A DNA stretch of 59,446 nucleotides, taken from contig DRMV01000009.1 of assembly GCA_011322445.1 (NCBI GenBank), positions 1-59,446 on the forward strand, in the 5' to 3' direction. Positions 7,619-17,243 of this stretch are shown piece by piece. The DNA is from Chloroflexota bacterium. Its GTDB lineage: Bacteria; Chloroflexota; Anaerolineae; Anaerolineales; DRMV01. The position numbers and the translations under genes are program-made. Positions within the stretch are counted from its first letter, which is position 1. Each line of letters starts with the position of its first letter. The notes beneath the pieces are model-generated. The model was not told the DNA's origin. It saw only the letters and a list, made by a program, of their open reading frames with translations, and ran no database searches.

Positions 7619-7975
7619 ATGAACACCCAAATCAAGTCTCGTGAAGCCAGTTTGGTGCAGCGGCTGATCGAAGCAGCCTGCCAACAGGCCAACGGCAAAC
7701 CGGTGCTGGAAGTCAAAATCGCCGCGGCCAAATGCGCCGGGCTGGATGAAAGGCTGGTGCGGTTCTATTGGGACCAATACGCCCCCGAAACCGTATGCCA
7801 GGGCGCGCACATCCTCTATCGCGAAGTACCTTTCATCCAAAAGTGCCCTTACTGCGGCCACACCTTTGCCTCGCGCAAACAGAATGTGCCGTGCCCTCAA
7901 TGTCGCGCCGGCCACACGGCCACACTCGTGGGCGACGATTGCGCCATCGTGGAAGACATCACCACAGCAAACTAA
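7619..7975 (+). CDS. HypA/HybF-like zinc-ribbon protein
   Basis: A 118-residue protein. The central part (GLDERLVRFYWDQYAPETVCQGAHILYRE) followed by CPYC-GHTF...CPQC and LVGDDCAIVEDI reproduces the layout of HypA, the nickel-delivery and zinc-ribbon protein of [NiFe]-hydrogenase maturation. The N-terminal Met-His-Glu nickel site of HypA is missing: the protein starts MNTQIKSREAS. Nickel transfer in the usual way is therefore doubtful. No hydrogenase or other hyp gene is visible in the window. It may be a paralogue with another metal or regulatory role. GGAGGT lies 6 bp before the ATG, and a strong terminator follows. Confidence 0.75.
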   Translation: MNTQIKSREASLVQRLIEAACQQANGKPVLEVKIAAAKCAGLDERLVRFYWDQYAPETVCQGAHILYREVPFIQKCPYCGHTFASRKQNVPCPQCRAGHTATLVGDDCAIVEDITTAN

Positions 7976-8003
7976 CCACCTCCACGGCCTCCTCACTCCA
8001 TCC

Positions 8004-8048
8004 CCCAGGTCCCGCCTGTCCAGCGCACGGCGGGACCTGGGCGTTTTT
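8004..8048 (+). terminator. Intrinsic terminator after the HypA-like gene
   Basis: A perfect 13-bp stem (CCCAGGTCCCGCC with GGCGGGACCTGGG), 12-nt loop, then GCGTTTTT. Confidence 0.88.
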
Positions 8049-8052
8049 CCCA

Positions 8053-8061
8053 TGCTATAAT
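8053..8061 (+). promoter_or_regulatory. Extended -10 promoter of the alpha-2-macroglobulin gene
   Basis: TGCTATAAT (8053-8061) is an extended -10 box 38 bp upstream of the start. No -35 box is evident. Confidence 0.5.
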
Positions 8062-8098
8062 CTCCATGACGGTTCGCGTCTTTCCCTGGGAGGTTCCA

Positions 8099-11000
8099 AT
8101 GTCCATATTCCGCAGGCTTATCATGGGGGCCGTGCCGGCGTTTCTGCTTCTCGCCGTTGCAGCCTGCGGCCCGGCAACGCCTTTGCCTTCCATCTCTGCT
8201 GCTGCGACCTCGGTGGCTGCGGCGCCGACCCTGCTCCCTTTCACGCCTACCCCCACCGGGCTGGTGCTGGTGCAGGCTTCGCCGCCCAAGGGCGCCGCGC
8301 TGCCGCTGCAAGGGGTGCTTACCTTCACCTTCAGCCGCCCTCTTGACCCTGCCAGCGCGCCTCGCGCCTTCCAATTGCTTGACGCCACCCAGCAGCCGGT
8401 CGCGGGCCGCGTGGATTTCCCCAACGCCCGCACCCTCCGTTTCACGCCCGCCCAGCCGCTGACGCCTGAGAGCACCTACACCGCGGTGTTCGACGCCAGC
8501 CTGCGCGCCGCCGACGGCACCCCACTCGCAGCCCCTCTCCGCCTGGCCTACACCACCGAGGCTGCCTTTGCCGTGCTGCGCGTCTTCCCCGCCGAAGACA
8601 GCGAAGACGTGCCAGTGAAAAGCGACATCACCGTGGTGTTCAACAAGCCCGTCGTGCCGCTGACCACGCGCGAAGCCGCCACCCCGCTGCCCCTCAAAAT
8701 TTCCCCCGCCGTGGAAGGCAACGGCGCATGGATCAGCACGGCCATCTACACCTTCCACCCCGACCAGCCCCTCACCAGCAACACGACCTACACCGTCACC
8801 CTGCCAGCAGGGGTGCAAACGCTGAGCGGCGAAACGCTCTCCGCGCCAGTGACGTGGTCTTTCCACACCCACGCGGCGCGAGTCCGCCGCGTCAGCGCCG
8901 ACGGCTGGGGCATCGAAGAAGATCAGCCCCTGGACTACGCCCGCCTTGACGCCGCCCTGCAAATCACCTTCAGCCAGCCGATGGACAAAACCACCACCGA
9001 GCAGGCCGTGACGCTGCAGGCGGAGGAGGGGGCGCTTACACCGCCGATGAAAGCCCGCTGGAACAAGGACAGTACCCGCTTGACCCTTGTGCCCCAGGGC
9101 CTCTTCAGCCCCGGCGCGACTTACACCCTCACCATTGCCGCGACGGCCCACAGCCAGGACGGTGGCACATTGGGGCGCGCCTACCGCTTTGCTTTTCACA
9201 CCGCCGGGCTGCCGCGCGTGCTGAACACGTTTCCCGCCAACGGCCAGACCCAACAAGGCTACGATCCATGGGTCCAGGTGGAGTTCAACACCTACCCCGA
9301 CCCCAAAAACGTGACCCAATACATCCGCATCTCGCCCACTCCCCCCACCGTCAAGGTTCAGGTTTACGATCGTCGCCTGTTCATCGGCTCGCTGGAAGCG
9401 GGCACCCCTTACACCATCACCCTGCTGCCCGGCCTGCCCGACCGCTTCGGCCAGACGCTAAAAGAAGCCTACACCTTCCGCATCACCACCGCCCATCTGC
9501 AACCGCGTGCCGAGTTGCTGCTTCCCTCCGAACCGGCCGTGGTACGCGCCGACGGCCCCCAAACCGTCTGGCTACGCTATGCCAACCTGGAAAGCGCCAC
9601 CCTCAGCCTCTACCCGATGGCGGATGCCACGCTGATAGCCTCCCTCAACCGCGGGGCAGCCTGCTCACCGCAGGGGCAGCCGCTGGGTATCTTGCAGCCG
9701 GAAGCCGTAGCCACCGCCACCCGCGACGCCACCCACGCCCTCCAGTTCTCCCTCAGCCGCCTCAACCGGGGCAAGCCGCTCCCCCCAGGCGCCTACTGCC
9801 TCATCCTTCACCACGAACCCCACCAGAAATACGACCGCGACCGCGCCTACTGGCTGCTGGTTTCCACCGATAACCTCACCCTGGAAACCGGCCCTGCCGA
9901 CGCTTTGGTGTGGGCCACCGACCTCGAGGCAGGCGCGCCCCAACCCGACCTGCCGGTGCGCCTTTTCACCGCCGATGTCGAAGACTATCCCCCCACGCTA
10001 AACGACGCGGGCATCGTCACCACCGACGCCAACGGGGTGGCTTCCTGGCCCAACCTGCCCCACGCGGCCCGCTTCGCCCTCGTGCACACCGCCGACCGCT
10101 TCGCCTTCACCGATGCGCACTGGGGCGCGGCCAACTTCCAGCAGCCCCTGGCCGCTTCCTACTGGGACGCGGCTTACACCCGCCCCCACGACCTCACCGC
10201 CCTCATCTACACCGACCGCCCCCTCTACCGCCCCGGTCAAGAAATCTTCTTCAAAGGCCTGGTGCGACGCAACCACGACCTGCATTACACCCTGCCCGAA
10301 GCCACAGCCGTATGGGTTAGCCTTTCCCACGAGGGCAAAATCATCAGTCAGCAACGCCTGCCCCTCTCGACGCTGGGCACTTTCCACGGCTCGGTGCTGC
10401 TGGCCGAGGAAGCCCCGCCCGGCACCTACACCTGGACCATCCGCCTCGAGCCCAAAGGCGACGCCATCGGCTGGGGGAGCGTGCGGGTAGCGCTCTATCA
10501 CAAACCGGTTTTTGAAGTGCACCTCACGCCCCACGTGCCTGCGCTCATGCCTGGCGGCCGCACCACAGTGGACCTCACCGCCACTTACTACGCCGGCGAC
10601 GCAGTGACCCACGCGGCGGTGAACTACCACGTGGAAGTGCAGCCTTACACCTTCCGCCCGCCTGAAGCCTGGGCCGACTACACCTTCCAGCAAACCACCG
10701 CCTGGGCATGGGACTTTTACTTCTCTGGCGGCGCACCGAGCGCCCAGGCGACCGAGCAACCGCCCCAGAGCGGCAAAACCACCACCGACGCCCAGGGGCA
10801 CGCGGTCATCCCCGTGCAGGCGCCCATCGCCCTGCAAAGCGGCGACCAGCAACTCGCCGTGTGGACTTCCGTGACCGACGCGGGCGGCAACACTGCCGAC
10901 GGGCACACGACCATCGTGGTGCGGAAAAGCAACCTTTACGTCGGTCTGAAAACCGAAGGCTGGACGGGCATCGCGGGCCAGCCCACCACCATTCACCTGG

Positions 11001-14000
11001 TGGTGCTCGACCCCAACGGCCGCCCCTTGCCCCATTACCCCCTCACGCTGAACGTGGAAGAAGAACGCTGGCACAGCGTGCAGCAGCGCGACGCCAGCGG
11101 CATTCTGCACTGGAAAGACACCCTGGAAACCCTCCCCGTGACGACCTTCGACAGCCTCACCACCGACGACAAAGGGCGCGCCACGGTCACCTTTACGCCC
11201 GACCACAGCGGCACGTATCGCTTCACCGCTGCCGCCCGCGATCGCGACGGCCGCCGCCGCGAGGCTTCCTTGCGCTTCTGGGTTGCAGGCAAAGAAGCCC
11301 TGCTGTGGGCACAAGGCGAACACACCCTCCCACTCATCCCCGACAAATCGTCCTACCACCCCGGGGGAACCGCCCACCTGCTGGCGCCCCAGCCTTTCGG
11401 CAAGCCAACTTACGCGCTGCTCACCGTGGCGCGGGAGCACATCTTCACCCACCAGGTCGTGCGGCTCGACCAGCCCAACACGCTGCTGAACATCCCCCTC
11501 ACGGCCGACATGGCGCCGGTGGTTTACGCCTCACTGCTCACCCTGCGCCCGCCCGAAGGCGACCGTCCGGCCGATTTCCGCAGCGCCATCGTGCGGCTGC
11601 CGGTGGCGTTAGACGCCCAACAACTGGAAGTCACCCTCACCCCCGACCGCGACCACCTGGCCCCCGGCGAAACGGCCCGCTTCACCATCACCACCCGCAC
11701 CCACGACGGCCAGCCCGTGCCCGCCGAGGTTTCCCTCGCCCTGGTCGACAAAGCCATCTACGCCCTCGCCCCCGACACTTTCAGCCTGCTCCAGCGGCTT
11801 TACCCGATGTATGGCCTGCGCGTTGCCACGGCGCTGGGGTTGGTGAACGATCTGGAAGCCTACGACGCACGCGTCCGCAAATGGCTGCCGGAAGGGGAAG
11901 GCATGGGCAGCGGCGGGGGCGAAAAAGGCGCCGACCTGGGCGGCGTGATCCCGGTGCGGGAGACCTTCCGCGACACCGCCTACTGGCGGGCCAACGTCCA
12001 GACCGACGCGCAAGGGCGCGCCACCGTCAGCATCACGCTGCCCGATAACATGACCACCTGGGTGATGCGCGCCCGCGCCATCACCGCCGACACGCGCGTG
12101 GGCACTGCCACTGCTGAAATCACCGTCAACCGGCCCTTCTTCGTGCGGTTGCACACGCCCGCCTTCTTCACCGGCGGCGACCAGCCCCGCATTCAGGCCG
12201 TGGTGCACAACGCCACCGACACCCCCCTGCAAGCCACCGTGCGCCTCACCCGCGCCGACGGCCTCACGTTGCAAAGCCCGGTCGAGCAAACAGTCACCGT
12301 ACCCGCCAAAGGGCAGGCCGCGGTGGCCTGGCAGGCTTCCGTGCCCCTCACCGCCACCCGCGTCGACCTGGTGGTAGAAGCCCGCGCCGGCAACTACCGC
12401 GACGCCACCCGCCCCATCCTGACCACGCTGCCCGACGGCGGCATTCCGGTCTATCAGTTCACCACCGACGAAATCGTGGGCACCGCCCACGCCCTGACCC
12501 AGGCCGCCGAAATCCACGAAACCGTGTTGCCGCCCGCCGACGCCGCCGATGTGACCCTCCGGCTGGATGTGGCCGCCTCGCTCACCGCCGGCCTGGCCCA
12601 AAGCCTGAGCGTGGGCCAGCCGCCGGAAAGCCATTGCACCTACGCCTGGGCCGACAACCTGCTCGCCAACGCGGCCGCAGCCCAGGCCTTCCAGGCCCTC
12701 GGCGCGACGCCCCAAAACAAAGCCCAACTGGACACCGCCGTCCAACAGGCCGTGCAGGCGCTGGAAGCCACCCAACACCCCGACGGCGGGTGGGGCTGGT
12801 GCCCCCAGGGCGATACCGCCCCCCTGCCCACGGCCTACGCCACCCTCGCCCTCTCAGAAGCCGCCCGCGCCGGTTACACCACCGACCAGCGCGTGCTGCG
12901 CGCCGCCGCCGACAACCTCTACCTCGCCCTCACCCGCCAGCCCAAAAGCCCTGCCCCAGGCAAAACCTTCTCCGCCGCGGCCCAGCCGCTCTCGCTGGAA
13001 AGCCGCGCTTTCCTCATCGATACACTCGTCCGGCTGCCGTTCCGCTTCCCGGGGACGCTAACCACGGAAATCTACGCTCTCAACAAGAAAGCCGCCGACC
13101 ACGGCATGGGCATCACCGGCTGGGCACTGCTGCTACACGCCGCCCAGGCCACCGGCATGGGCGACGCCTTCACTACGCCCATCCTGCGGCGGGTGGAAAA
13201 CACGGTGGTGCTTTCCGCCGCCGGTGCCTACTGGGACCACAGCCCTGGCCCCGGCTGGATGTGGGGCACCGACACCGCCACCACCGCCCTGGCCCTGGAC
13301 GCCCTGCTGGAAACCGATCCCCAAGCGCCCTTCCTGCCCAATGTGGTGCGCTGGCTGATGCAAAACCGCGATGCCCGCGGCCGCTGGGCAGGCGGGCAGA
13401 ACACGGCTGTTGCGGTGCTCGCCCTTGCGCACTGGGTACGCTTCAGCGGCGAAAGCCACCCCAACTACCAGGCCACCATTGCCCTCAACGGCAGGCAGGT
13501 TGCCGCTTTGAACATCACACCCCAAAGCAACCTCGCACCGCAGCACTTCACCTGGCACGCCGCCGACCTCCGCCTGGGCGCGCCCAACGACCTCGCCATC
13601 CGCCGCACCGCCGGGCCGGGGACGCTCTACGCCAGCGCCTACCTGACCACCGTACTGCCCGCAGGCCAATTGCGCGCCCGTGCCGACGGCGTGGCGGTTT
13701 CCCGCGCTTACTACCTGCTGAACGACCTGAACACGCCCGTCACCACCTTCCCGGTGGGCGCGCTGGTGCAGGTGCGGCTCACGGTGGTCGCCCCCCACGA
13801 CTTGCGGCATGTGCTGCTCACCGACTACCTCCCCGCGGGCATGGAAGCCCTCGACCCCAACCGCACCTGGAAGCCCGAAGCCACCGACGCCTTCTCGTGG
13901 GAAGATTTCCGCCGCTACGGTTGGGGTGGCTGGTACTTCTACCATCGGGAAGCCTACGACGAACGCGTCGTCTTCTCAGCCGACTTCCTGCCCGCGGGCG

Positions 14001-14134
14001 TTTACACCATTGTGTACAATGCCCGCGCCGCGGTGCCTGGCGCCTATCAGGTGCGACCGGCCACCGCCGGCGAGGTCTTCTTCCCCGATGTGCGCGGGCG
14101 CAGCAACGGTGTGGTGGTGGAAATCAAACCCTGA
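8099..14134 (+). CDS. Bacterial alpha-2-macroglobulin-like lipoprotein with a broken thioester motif
   Basis: A 2,011-residue lipoprotein: signal peptide ending in the lipobox AVAAC near residue 20. Ig-like Big_5 domains follow to about residue 450 (SPPKGAALPLQGVLTFTFSRPLDP; VFPAEDSEDVPVKSDITVVFNKP). Next come macroglobulin domains with YTDRPLYRPGQEIFFKGLVRR, then the alpha-2-macroglobulin core DTAYWRANVQTDAQGRATVSITLPDNMTTW near residues 1290-1325 and an alpha-helical thioester-type domain. Bacterial homologues trap proteases at the envelope. At the thioester position Cys1513 is present but the motif reads CTYA rather than CxEQ, so the Gln needed for the bond is absent. It stands in a single-gene unit with its own promoter and terminator. 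GGGAGG supports the ATG at 8099. Confidence 0.92.
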   Translation: MSIFRRLIMGAVPAFLLLAVAACGPATPLPSISAAATSVAAAPTLLPFTPTPTGLVLVQASPPKGAALPLQGVLTFTFSRPLDPASAPRAFQLLDATQQPVAGRVDFPNARTLRFTPAQPLTPESTYTAVFDASLRAADGTPLAAPLRLAYTTEAAFAVLRVFPAEDSEDVPVKSDITVVFNKPVVPLTTREAATPLPLKISPAVEGNGAWISTAIYTFHPDQPLTSNTTYTVTLPAGVQTLSGETLSAPVTWSFHTHAARVRRVSADGWGIEEDQPLDYARLDAALQITFSQPMDKTTTEQAVTLQAEEGALTPPMKARWNKDSTRLTLVPQGLFSPGATYTLTIAATAHSQDGGTLGRAYRFAFHTAGLPRVLNTFPANGQTQQGYDPWVQVEFNTYPDPKNVTQYIRISPTPPTVKVQVYDRRLFIGSLEAGTPYTITLLPGLPDRFGQTLKEAYTFRITTAHLQPRAELLLPSEPAVVRADGPQTVWLRYANLESATLSLYPMADATLIASLNRGAACSPQGQPLGILQPEAVATATRDATHALQFSLSRLNRGKPLPPGAYCLILHHEPHQKYDRDRAYWLLVSTDNLTLETGPADALVWATDLEAGAPQPDLPVRLFTADVEDYPPTLNDAGIVTTDANGVASWPNLPHAARFALVHTADRFAFTDAHWGAANFQQPLAASYWDAAYTRPHDLTALIYTDRPLYRPGQEIFFKGLVRRNHDLHYTLPEATAVWVSLSHEGKIISQQRLPLSTLGTFHGSVLLAEEAPPGTYTWTIRLEPKGDAIGWGSVRVALYHKPVFEVHLTPHVPALMPGGRTTVDLTATYYAGDAVTHAAVNYHVEVQPYTFRPPEAWADYTFQQTTAWAWDFYFSGGAPSAQATEQPPQSGKTTTDAQGHAVIPVQAPIALQSGDQQLAVWTSVTDAGGNTADGHTTIVVRKSNLYVGLKTEGWTGIAGQPTTIHLVVLDPNGRPLPHYPLTLNVEEERWHSVQQRDASGILHWKDTLETLPVTTFDSLTTDDKGRATVTFTPDHSGTYRFTAAARDRDGRRREASLRFWVAGKEALLWAQGEHTLPLIPDKSSYHPGGTAHLLAPQPFGKPTYALLTVAREHIFTHQVVRLDQPNTLLNIPLTADMAPVVYASLLTLRPPEGDRPADFRSAIVRLPVALDAQQLEVTLTPDRDHLAPGETARFTITTRTHDGQPVPAEVSLALVDKAIYALAPDTFSLLQRLYPMYGLRVATALGLVNDLEAYDARVRKWLPEGEGMGSGGGEKGADLGGVIPVRETFRDTAYWRANVQTDAQGRATVSITLPDNMTTWVMRARAITADTRVGTATAEITVNRPFFVRLHTPAFFTGGDQPRIQAVVHNATDTPLQATVRLTRADGLTLQSPVEQTVTVPAKGQAAVAWQASVPLTATRVDLVVEARAGNYRDATRPILTTLPDGGIPVYQFTTDEIVGTAHALTQAAEIHETVLPPADAADVTLRLDVAASLTAGLAQSLSVGQPPESHCTYAWADNLLANAAAAQAFQALGATPQNKAQLDTAVQQAVQALEATQHPDGGWGWCPQGDTAPLPTAYATLALSEAARAGYTTDQRVLRAAADNLYLALTRQPKSPAPGKTFSAAAQPLSLESRAFLIDTLVRLPFRFPGTLTTEIYALNKKAADHGMGITGWALLLHAAQATGMGDAFTTPILRRVENTVVLSAAGAYWDHSPGPGWMWGTDTATTALALDALLETDPQAPFLPNVVRWLMQNRDARGRWAGGQNTAVAVLALAHWVRFSGESHPNYQATIALNGRQVAALNITPQSNLAPQHFTWHAADLRLGAPNDLAIRRTAGPGTLYASAYLTTVLPAGQLRARADGVAVSRAYYLLNDLNTPVTTFPVGALVQVRLTVVAPHDLRHVLLTDYLPAGMEALDPNRTWKPEATDAFSWEDFRRYGWGGWYFYHREAYDERVVFSADFLPAGVYTIVYNARAAVPGAYQVRPATAGEVFFPDVRGRSNGVVVEIKP

Positions 14135-14158
14135 AAACGGTCTCCCCAGAACACCCAC

Positions 14159-14193
14159 GCCCCCGCAGGCCAATCTGCGGGGGCGGTTTGATT
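14159..14193 (+). terminator. Intrinsic terminator after the alpha-2-macroglobulin gene
   Basis: A 10-bp stem (arms 14159-14168 and 14175-14184) with a 6-nt loop, followed by GGTTTGATTT. The next gene is convergent and starts its stop codon at 14223, so it may serve both. Confidence 0.7.
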
Positions 14194-14222
14194 TCCCAGG
14201 CAACGGGGGGCTTTCCGCTTGC

Positions 14223-15212
14223 TTACACTTCCGCCTCCGCCGCCACGCGGCGTGAGATGTGGCGATAAATCCACCCCAGCCCCAGCAGGAAGATCGGGCT
14301 GGTTACATACATTACCGGATACACCCGCCCTGCCAGCAGCGCGGTGAAAACGAGCAGAAAACTCAACTCGCCAGCGAGCAAAGCAAAGCGGTGGCGGTCG
14401 TTCCAACGGCTGCCGTGGCCGCTCCAGCGCAGGACGACCGCCAGCACCACGCCGGCTTCCAGCGCCAGCAGCGCCATGGCAACCAGCGGCGGGTAACGCC
14501 CAGCATCAGCACCCTGCGACACCAGAAAGAACATCAACAACATGCCCAAAAAACCGAGGGAGAAAAAAGCCAGCGGGTGCGGCGGATTCCCGCCGCGCGC
14601 TGCCCGGGGCCAAACAGGCCACACCCGCGCCAGCCCAATCAGCGCCATAATGCTCAACCAGCACAAAAGCACGCCGACATCGGGCGCATCGTAAGGGGTG
14701 AGGGCGCGCCCGATGAGCAGCACCAGCGCCAGATTGACGAGATGAAAGCCCCAGGCACGGCGGCTGTGCAGCCAGGGCCGCCCCCGCTGGTCAGGAAAAA
14801 GGATTTCCACAAAGGCCACCGTCGTGACAATGCTCAGCACTGCATGAAAGAGCATCAACTGTTCAACCCACACCCAGTTCACCCCCCAGGCCCGCCCATA
14901 AACGCCCAGATTGCCCAGGTCCATCCAGTGGGGGTTGAAGAACGACCGCACCACCAGCCCCTCTTCGAAAATGCCATAGGCAAAACCCAGCAAAAGCAGG
15001 CTGAACCAGCCTTTGCGCCACCGCACCACGGCCTCGCGCGCCAGCACCGCCCCCGAACCGTAAAGCATCATCAGCGAGATGAACGCCAGGGGATTGATGA
15101 ATTCATTGAGCGGCGTCGAGCCGGAAAACACCTCGGCCAGCACTGGCGCGATGACAAAAAGCACCCACGCCGGGTGGTCACGGAGCCAACGCTTCCAACG
15201 GCGAAAACGCAT
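14223..15212 (-). CDS. Multi-pass membrane protein of unknown function
   Basis: The start at 15212 (MRFRRWKRWLR, with AAAGGA upstream) gives 329 residues and eight to nine hydrophobic segments, for example WVLFVIAPVLAEVFSG, FISLMMLYGSGAVLA, WFSLLLLGFAYGIFEEG, ALVLLIGRAL and LLVFTALLAG. A positively charged N-terminus precedes the first segment. The EEG-VVRSFF stretch after the third segment recalls the EExxxR of CPBP proteases, but the later His motifs of that family are not evident, so I do not assign it. It is divergent from the EEP gene at 15312 and convergent with the macroglobulin gene. Longer open frame upstream of 15212 is Arg/Gln-rich and looks non-coding. Confidence 0.7.
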   Translation of the reverse strand: MRFRRWKRWLRDHPAWVLFVIAPVLAEVFSGSTPLNEFINPLAFISLMMLYGSGAVLAREAVVRWRKGWFSLLLLGFAYGIFEEGLVVRSFFNPHWMDLGNLGVYGRAWGVNWVWVEQLMLFHAVLSIVTTVAFVEILFPDQRGRPWLHSRRAWGFHLVNLALVLLIGRALTPYDAPDVGVLLCWLSIMALIGLARVWPVWPRAARGGNPPHPLAFFSLGFLGMLLMFFLVSQGADAGRYPPLVAMALLALEAGVVLAVVLRWSGHGSRWNDRHRFALLAGELSFLLVFTALLAGRVYPVMYVTSPIFLLGLGWIYRHISRRVAAEAEV

Positions 15213-15257
15213 GGGAACGTCCTTTGGATAGAGAGAACAGCAGCCTTTGCCTTCAAG

Positions 15258-15266
15258 TGCTATAAT
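15258..15266 (+). promoter_or_regulatory. Extended -10 promoter of the EEP membrane gene
   Basis: TGCTATAAT (15258-15266) is an extended -10 identical to the one at 8053, 46 bp before the start at 15312. Confidence 0.5.
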
Positions 15267-15311
15267 GCCTGTAAAGATTGTACCGCGTGGTTTTCTCAGG
15301 GGAGGCGAAAC

Positions 15312-17240
15312 ATGCTGGCCGTGCTGACCACAAGCGCCTTTTTTCTCTTTTTCTTCCAGACCCTCACGGAGTTCGTGGCGGCGGTGTATGCCTTCGGCCT
15401 GATGGGCACCAGCATTCCGCCGGAAATTGGGGTGCTGGTGCTGCTGCTCAGCCCTTTTCTGTTGGCGCTCTGGCGGCGGAAGGTCGGCGGCTGGCTGCTG
15501 CCAACGCTGCTGGCCGTGCTGGCTGCGGCGCGGCTCGCCCTGCCGCTGCTGCCGACGCGCGGGGTGCTGTGGGTGGGTGGCATTGGGGCTGCCGCGGCGC
15601 TGCTGGCGCTGCCCCTGATGCTGAAGCGCCTTCCGGCCACGGCGAATACCTTGGGACTGGCCTGGGCCGTTGCCGCCGCGGGGTTGTTGCGCGCCGCCGG
15701 GGCGGGCATTGACCTTTCGCTCAGCCCTCACGGGCAGGCCATCGGTTGGGCCGTAGCCGCCTCAGGCGTATGGGGCTGGCTGGCATCCCTGCGCAAGCCA
15801 CCTGCCCGCGCCGCGGGAAATCCCCCTCCCGCCGCCGCGCCCACCTTCGGGAAGGCCCTGGCCGCCGCGCTGGGCCTTGCTTCGGTGCTCTTTTTGCTGG
15901 AAGCCGCCTTCACCGCGCCCGCGGTGATTGCCCGCTGGGGCGGCTGGCAACCATCACTCCTTTACGGCCTCACCGGCGTGGCGCTGCTCGTCGTGGCGCT
16001 GGCATGGGCGCGGCAACGGCTGGCCGCCTGGCACAACCTTGACTTGGGGGCGCTGGCAGCGTGGGCTGTGCTCTTCGGCGGCGGGCTGTACAGCCTGGAA
16101 ACCACCTTCCCCACGGACCCCGCCGCCTACCCCTACACGCCATCCATCCCCCACGCTGGCTGGGCTGTGCTGCTGGCCGTATTGACGTTTGGGCTGCTCT
16201 TCTCAGCCTTCCACCGTTTCAGCGCACGGCTATACGAAACGCCTCCCTCGACCCGCACCCTGGGCGCGGCTTTCGGGCTGTGGGCGCTTTATCTCCTCGT
16301 GCTCATCTTCGCCCACGTCTGCACCACCACCTACGACTACATCCCCGTGGTGGGGCCGTTGTGGCGCGACCGCTTCTGGCTGGTGTACGCGCTGCCGGCA
16401 GCCGTGGCGGCGCTGGCCGCCTTCCTCTTTCCGGGCGGCGCGCCCCGTGGGGCGCTTTCCCGCAACGAGCGGCTGATGGGCGGAGGCATCCTTGCCCTGC
16501 TGGCGCTTGCAATGGTTGGCTTCGCTTACGCCCGCACCCCGCGCCCGCAACCAGCAGAGGAAACCGCCTTCCAGGCCCGCGTGCTCACTTTCAACATCCA
16601 GCAGGGCTACCGCGCCGACGGCCAAAAGGGCTGGGAAGACCAACTGGCCCTGATGCGGCAGGTGAACGCCGATATCATCGGCCTGCAGGAATCCGACACC
16701 GCCCGCCTCAGCGGGGCCAACAACGACCTGGTGGGCTACTTTGCTCATGCATTGGGCATGGAAGCCTACTACGGCCCGCCCACGGTGAACGGCACCTTTG
16801 GCATCGCACTGCTTTCCCGCTACCCCATCCTCGAAGCCCGCACGGTCTACCTGTACAGCAAAGGCGAGCAAACGGCGGCCATTCTCGCCACGGTGAGCGT
16901 CGGTCATCGCCCCCTGCATGTCGTGGTCACGCACCTGGGAAACCACGGCCCGATGGTGCAAGAAGTGAATCTCTTGCAAGCCATCCAGGGGCTGACGCCG
17001 GTGGTGCTGATGGGCGACTTCAATTTCACACCCAACACGCCGCAATACCGCCGTACGGTGGAAACCCTGCAAGACGCCTGGCTGGTAGCCCGCGGCCGCG
17101 GGAGCGCGAGCACCTATCTGCCGCCCGCCCCCATCGACCACATCTTCATCACCTCCGACCTGACCGCGCCCCAGGCAGCCTACCTGCCCCCTGGCCCTTC
17201 CGACCATCCGGCGTTGTGGGCGATGGTGGAAGGCAAATAG
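15312..17240 (+). CDS. Integral membrane protein with C-terminal endonuclease/exonuclease/phosphatase domain
   Basis: The start at 15312 follows GGGGAGGCG. About 420 residues carry ten or more hydrophobic segments. The last 230 or so form an EEP-superfamily domain: VLTFNIQQG (metal-site Asn), IIGLQESD (Glu), VVVTHLGNHG, VVLMGDFNFTP (Asp, Asn), PIDHIFITSD and PSDHPALWA (catalytic Asp-His). All expected catalytic positions are visible. EEP enzymes cleave phosphodiester or phosphomonoester bonds in nucleic acids, phosphoinositides or sphingomyelin. The domain follows the membrane part and could face outside. The substrate is unknown, but lipid or extracellular phosphodiesters are plausible. Confidence 0.88.
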   Translation: MLAVLTTSAFFLFFFQTLTEFVAAVYAFGLMGTSIPPEIGVLVLLLSPFLLALWRRKVGGWLLPTLLAVLAAARLALPLLPTRGVLWVGGIGAAAALLALPLMLKRLPATANTLGLAWAVAAAGLLRAAGAGIDLSLSPHGQAIGWAVAASGVWGWLASLRKPPARAAGNPPPAAAPTFGKALAAALGLASVLFLLEAAFTAPAVIARWGGWQPSLLYGLTGVALLVVALAWARQRLAAWHNLDLGALAAWAVLFGGGLYSLETTFPTDPAAYPYTPSIPHAGWAVLLAVLTFGLLFSAFHRFSARLYETPPSTRTLGAAFGLWALYLLVLIFAHVCTTTYDYIPVVGPLWRDRFWLVYALPAAVAALAAFLFPGGAPRGALSRNERLMGGGILALLALAMVGFAYARTPRPQPAEETAFQARVLTFNIQQGYRADGQKGWEDQLALMRQVNADIIGLQESDTARLSGANNDLVGYFAHALGMEAYYGPPTVNGTFGIALLSRYPILEARTVYLYSKGEQTAAILATVSVGHRPLHVVVTHLGNHGPMVQEVNLLQAIQGLTPVVLMGDFNFTPNTPQYRRTVETLQDAWLVARGRGSASTYLPPAPIDHIFITSDLTAPQAAYLPPGPSDHPALWAMVEGK

Positions 17241-17243
17241 CGC

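Noticed and set aside
7520-9319. 599-codon minus-strand open frame
   Set aside because: Opposite the HypA-like and macroglobulin genes; Gly/Arg/His-rich with no domain, a GC-driven shadow.
9998-11452. 484-codon minus-strand open frame
   Set aside because: Antisense shadow of the alpha-2-macroglobulin gene.
14223-15212. CPBP protease assignment for the membrane protein
   Set aside because: EExxxR-like residues are present once but the His-containing motifs are missing.
14259-15311. 351-codon N-terminal extension of the EEP membrane protein
   Set aside because: Gln/Pro/Arg-rich composition, antisense to a real membrane protein; the ribosome-binding site and promoter point to 15312.
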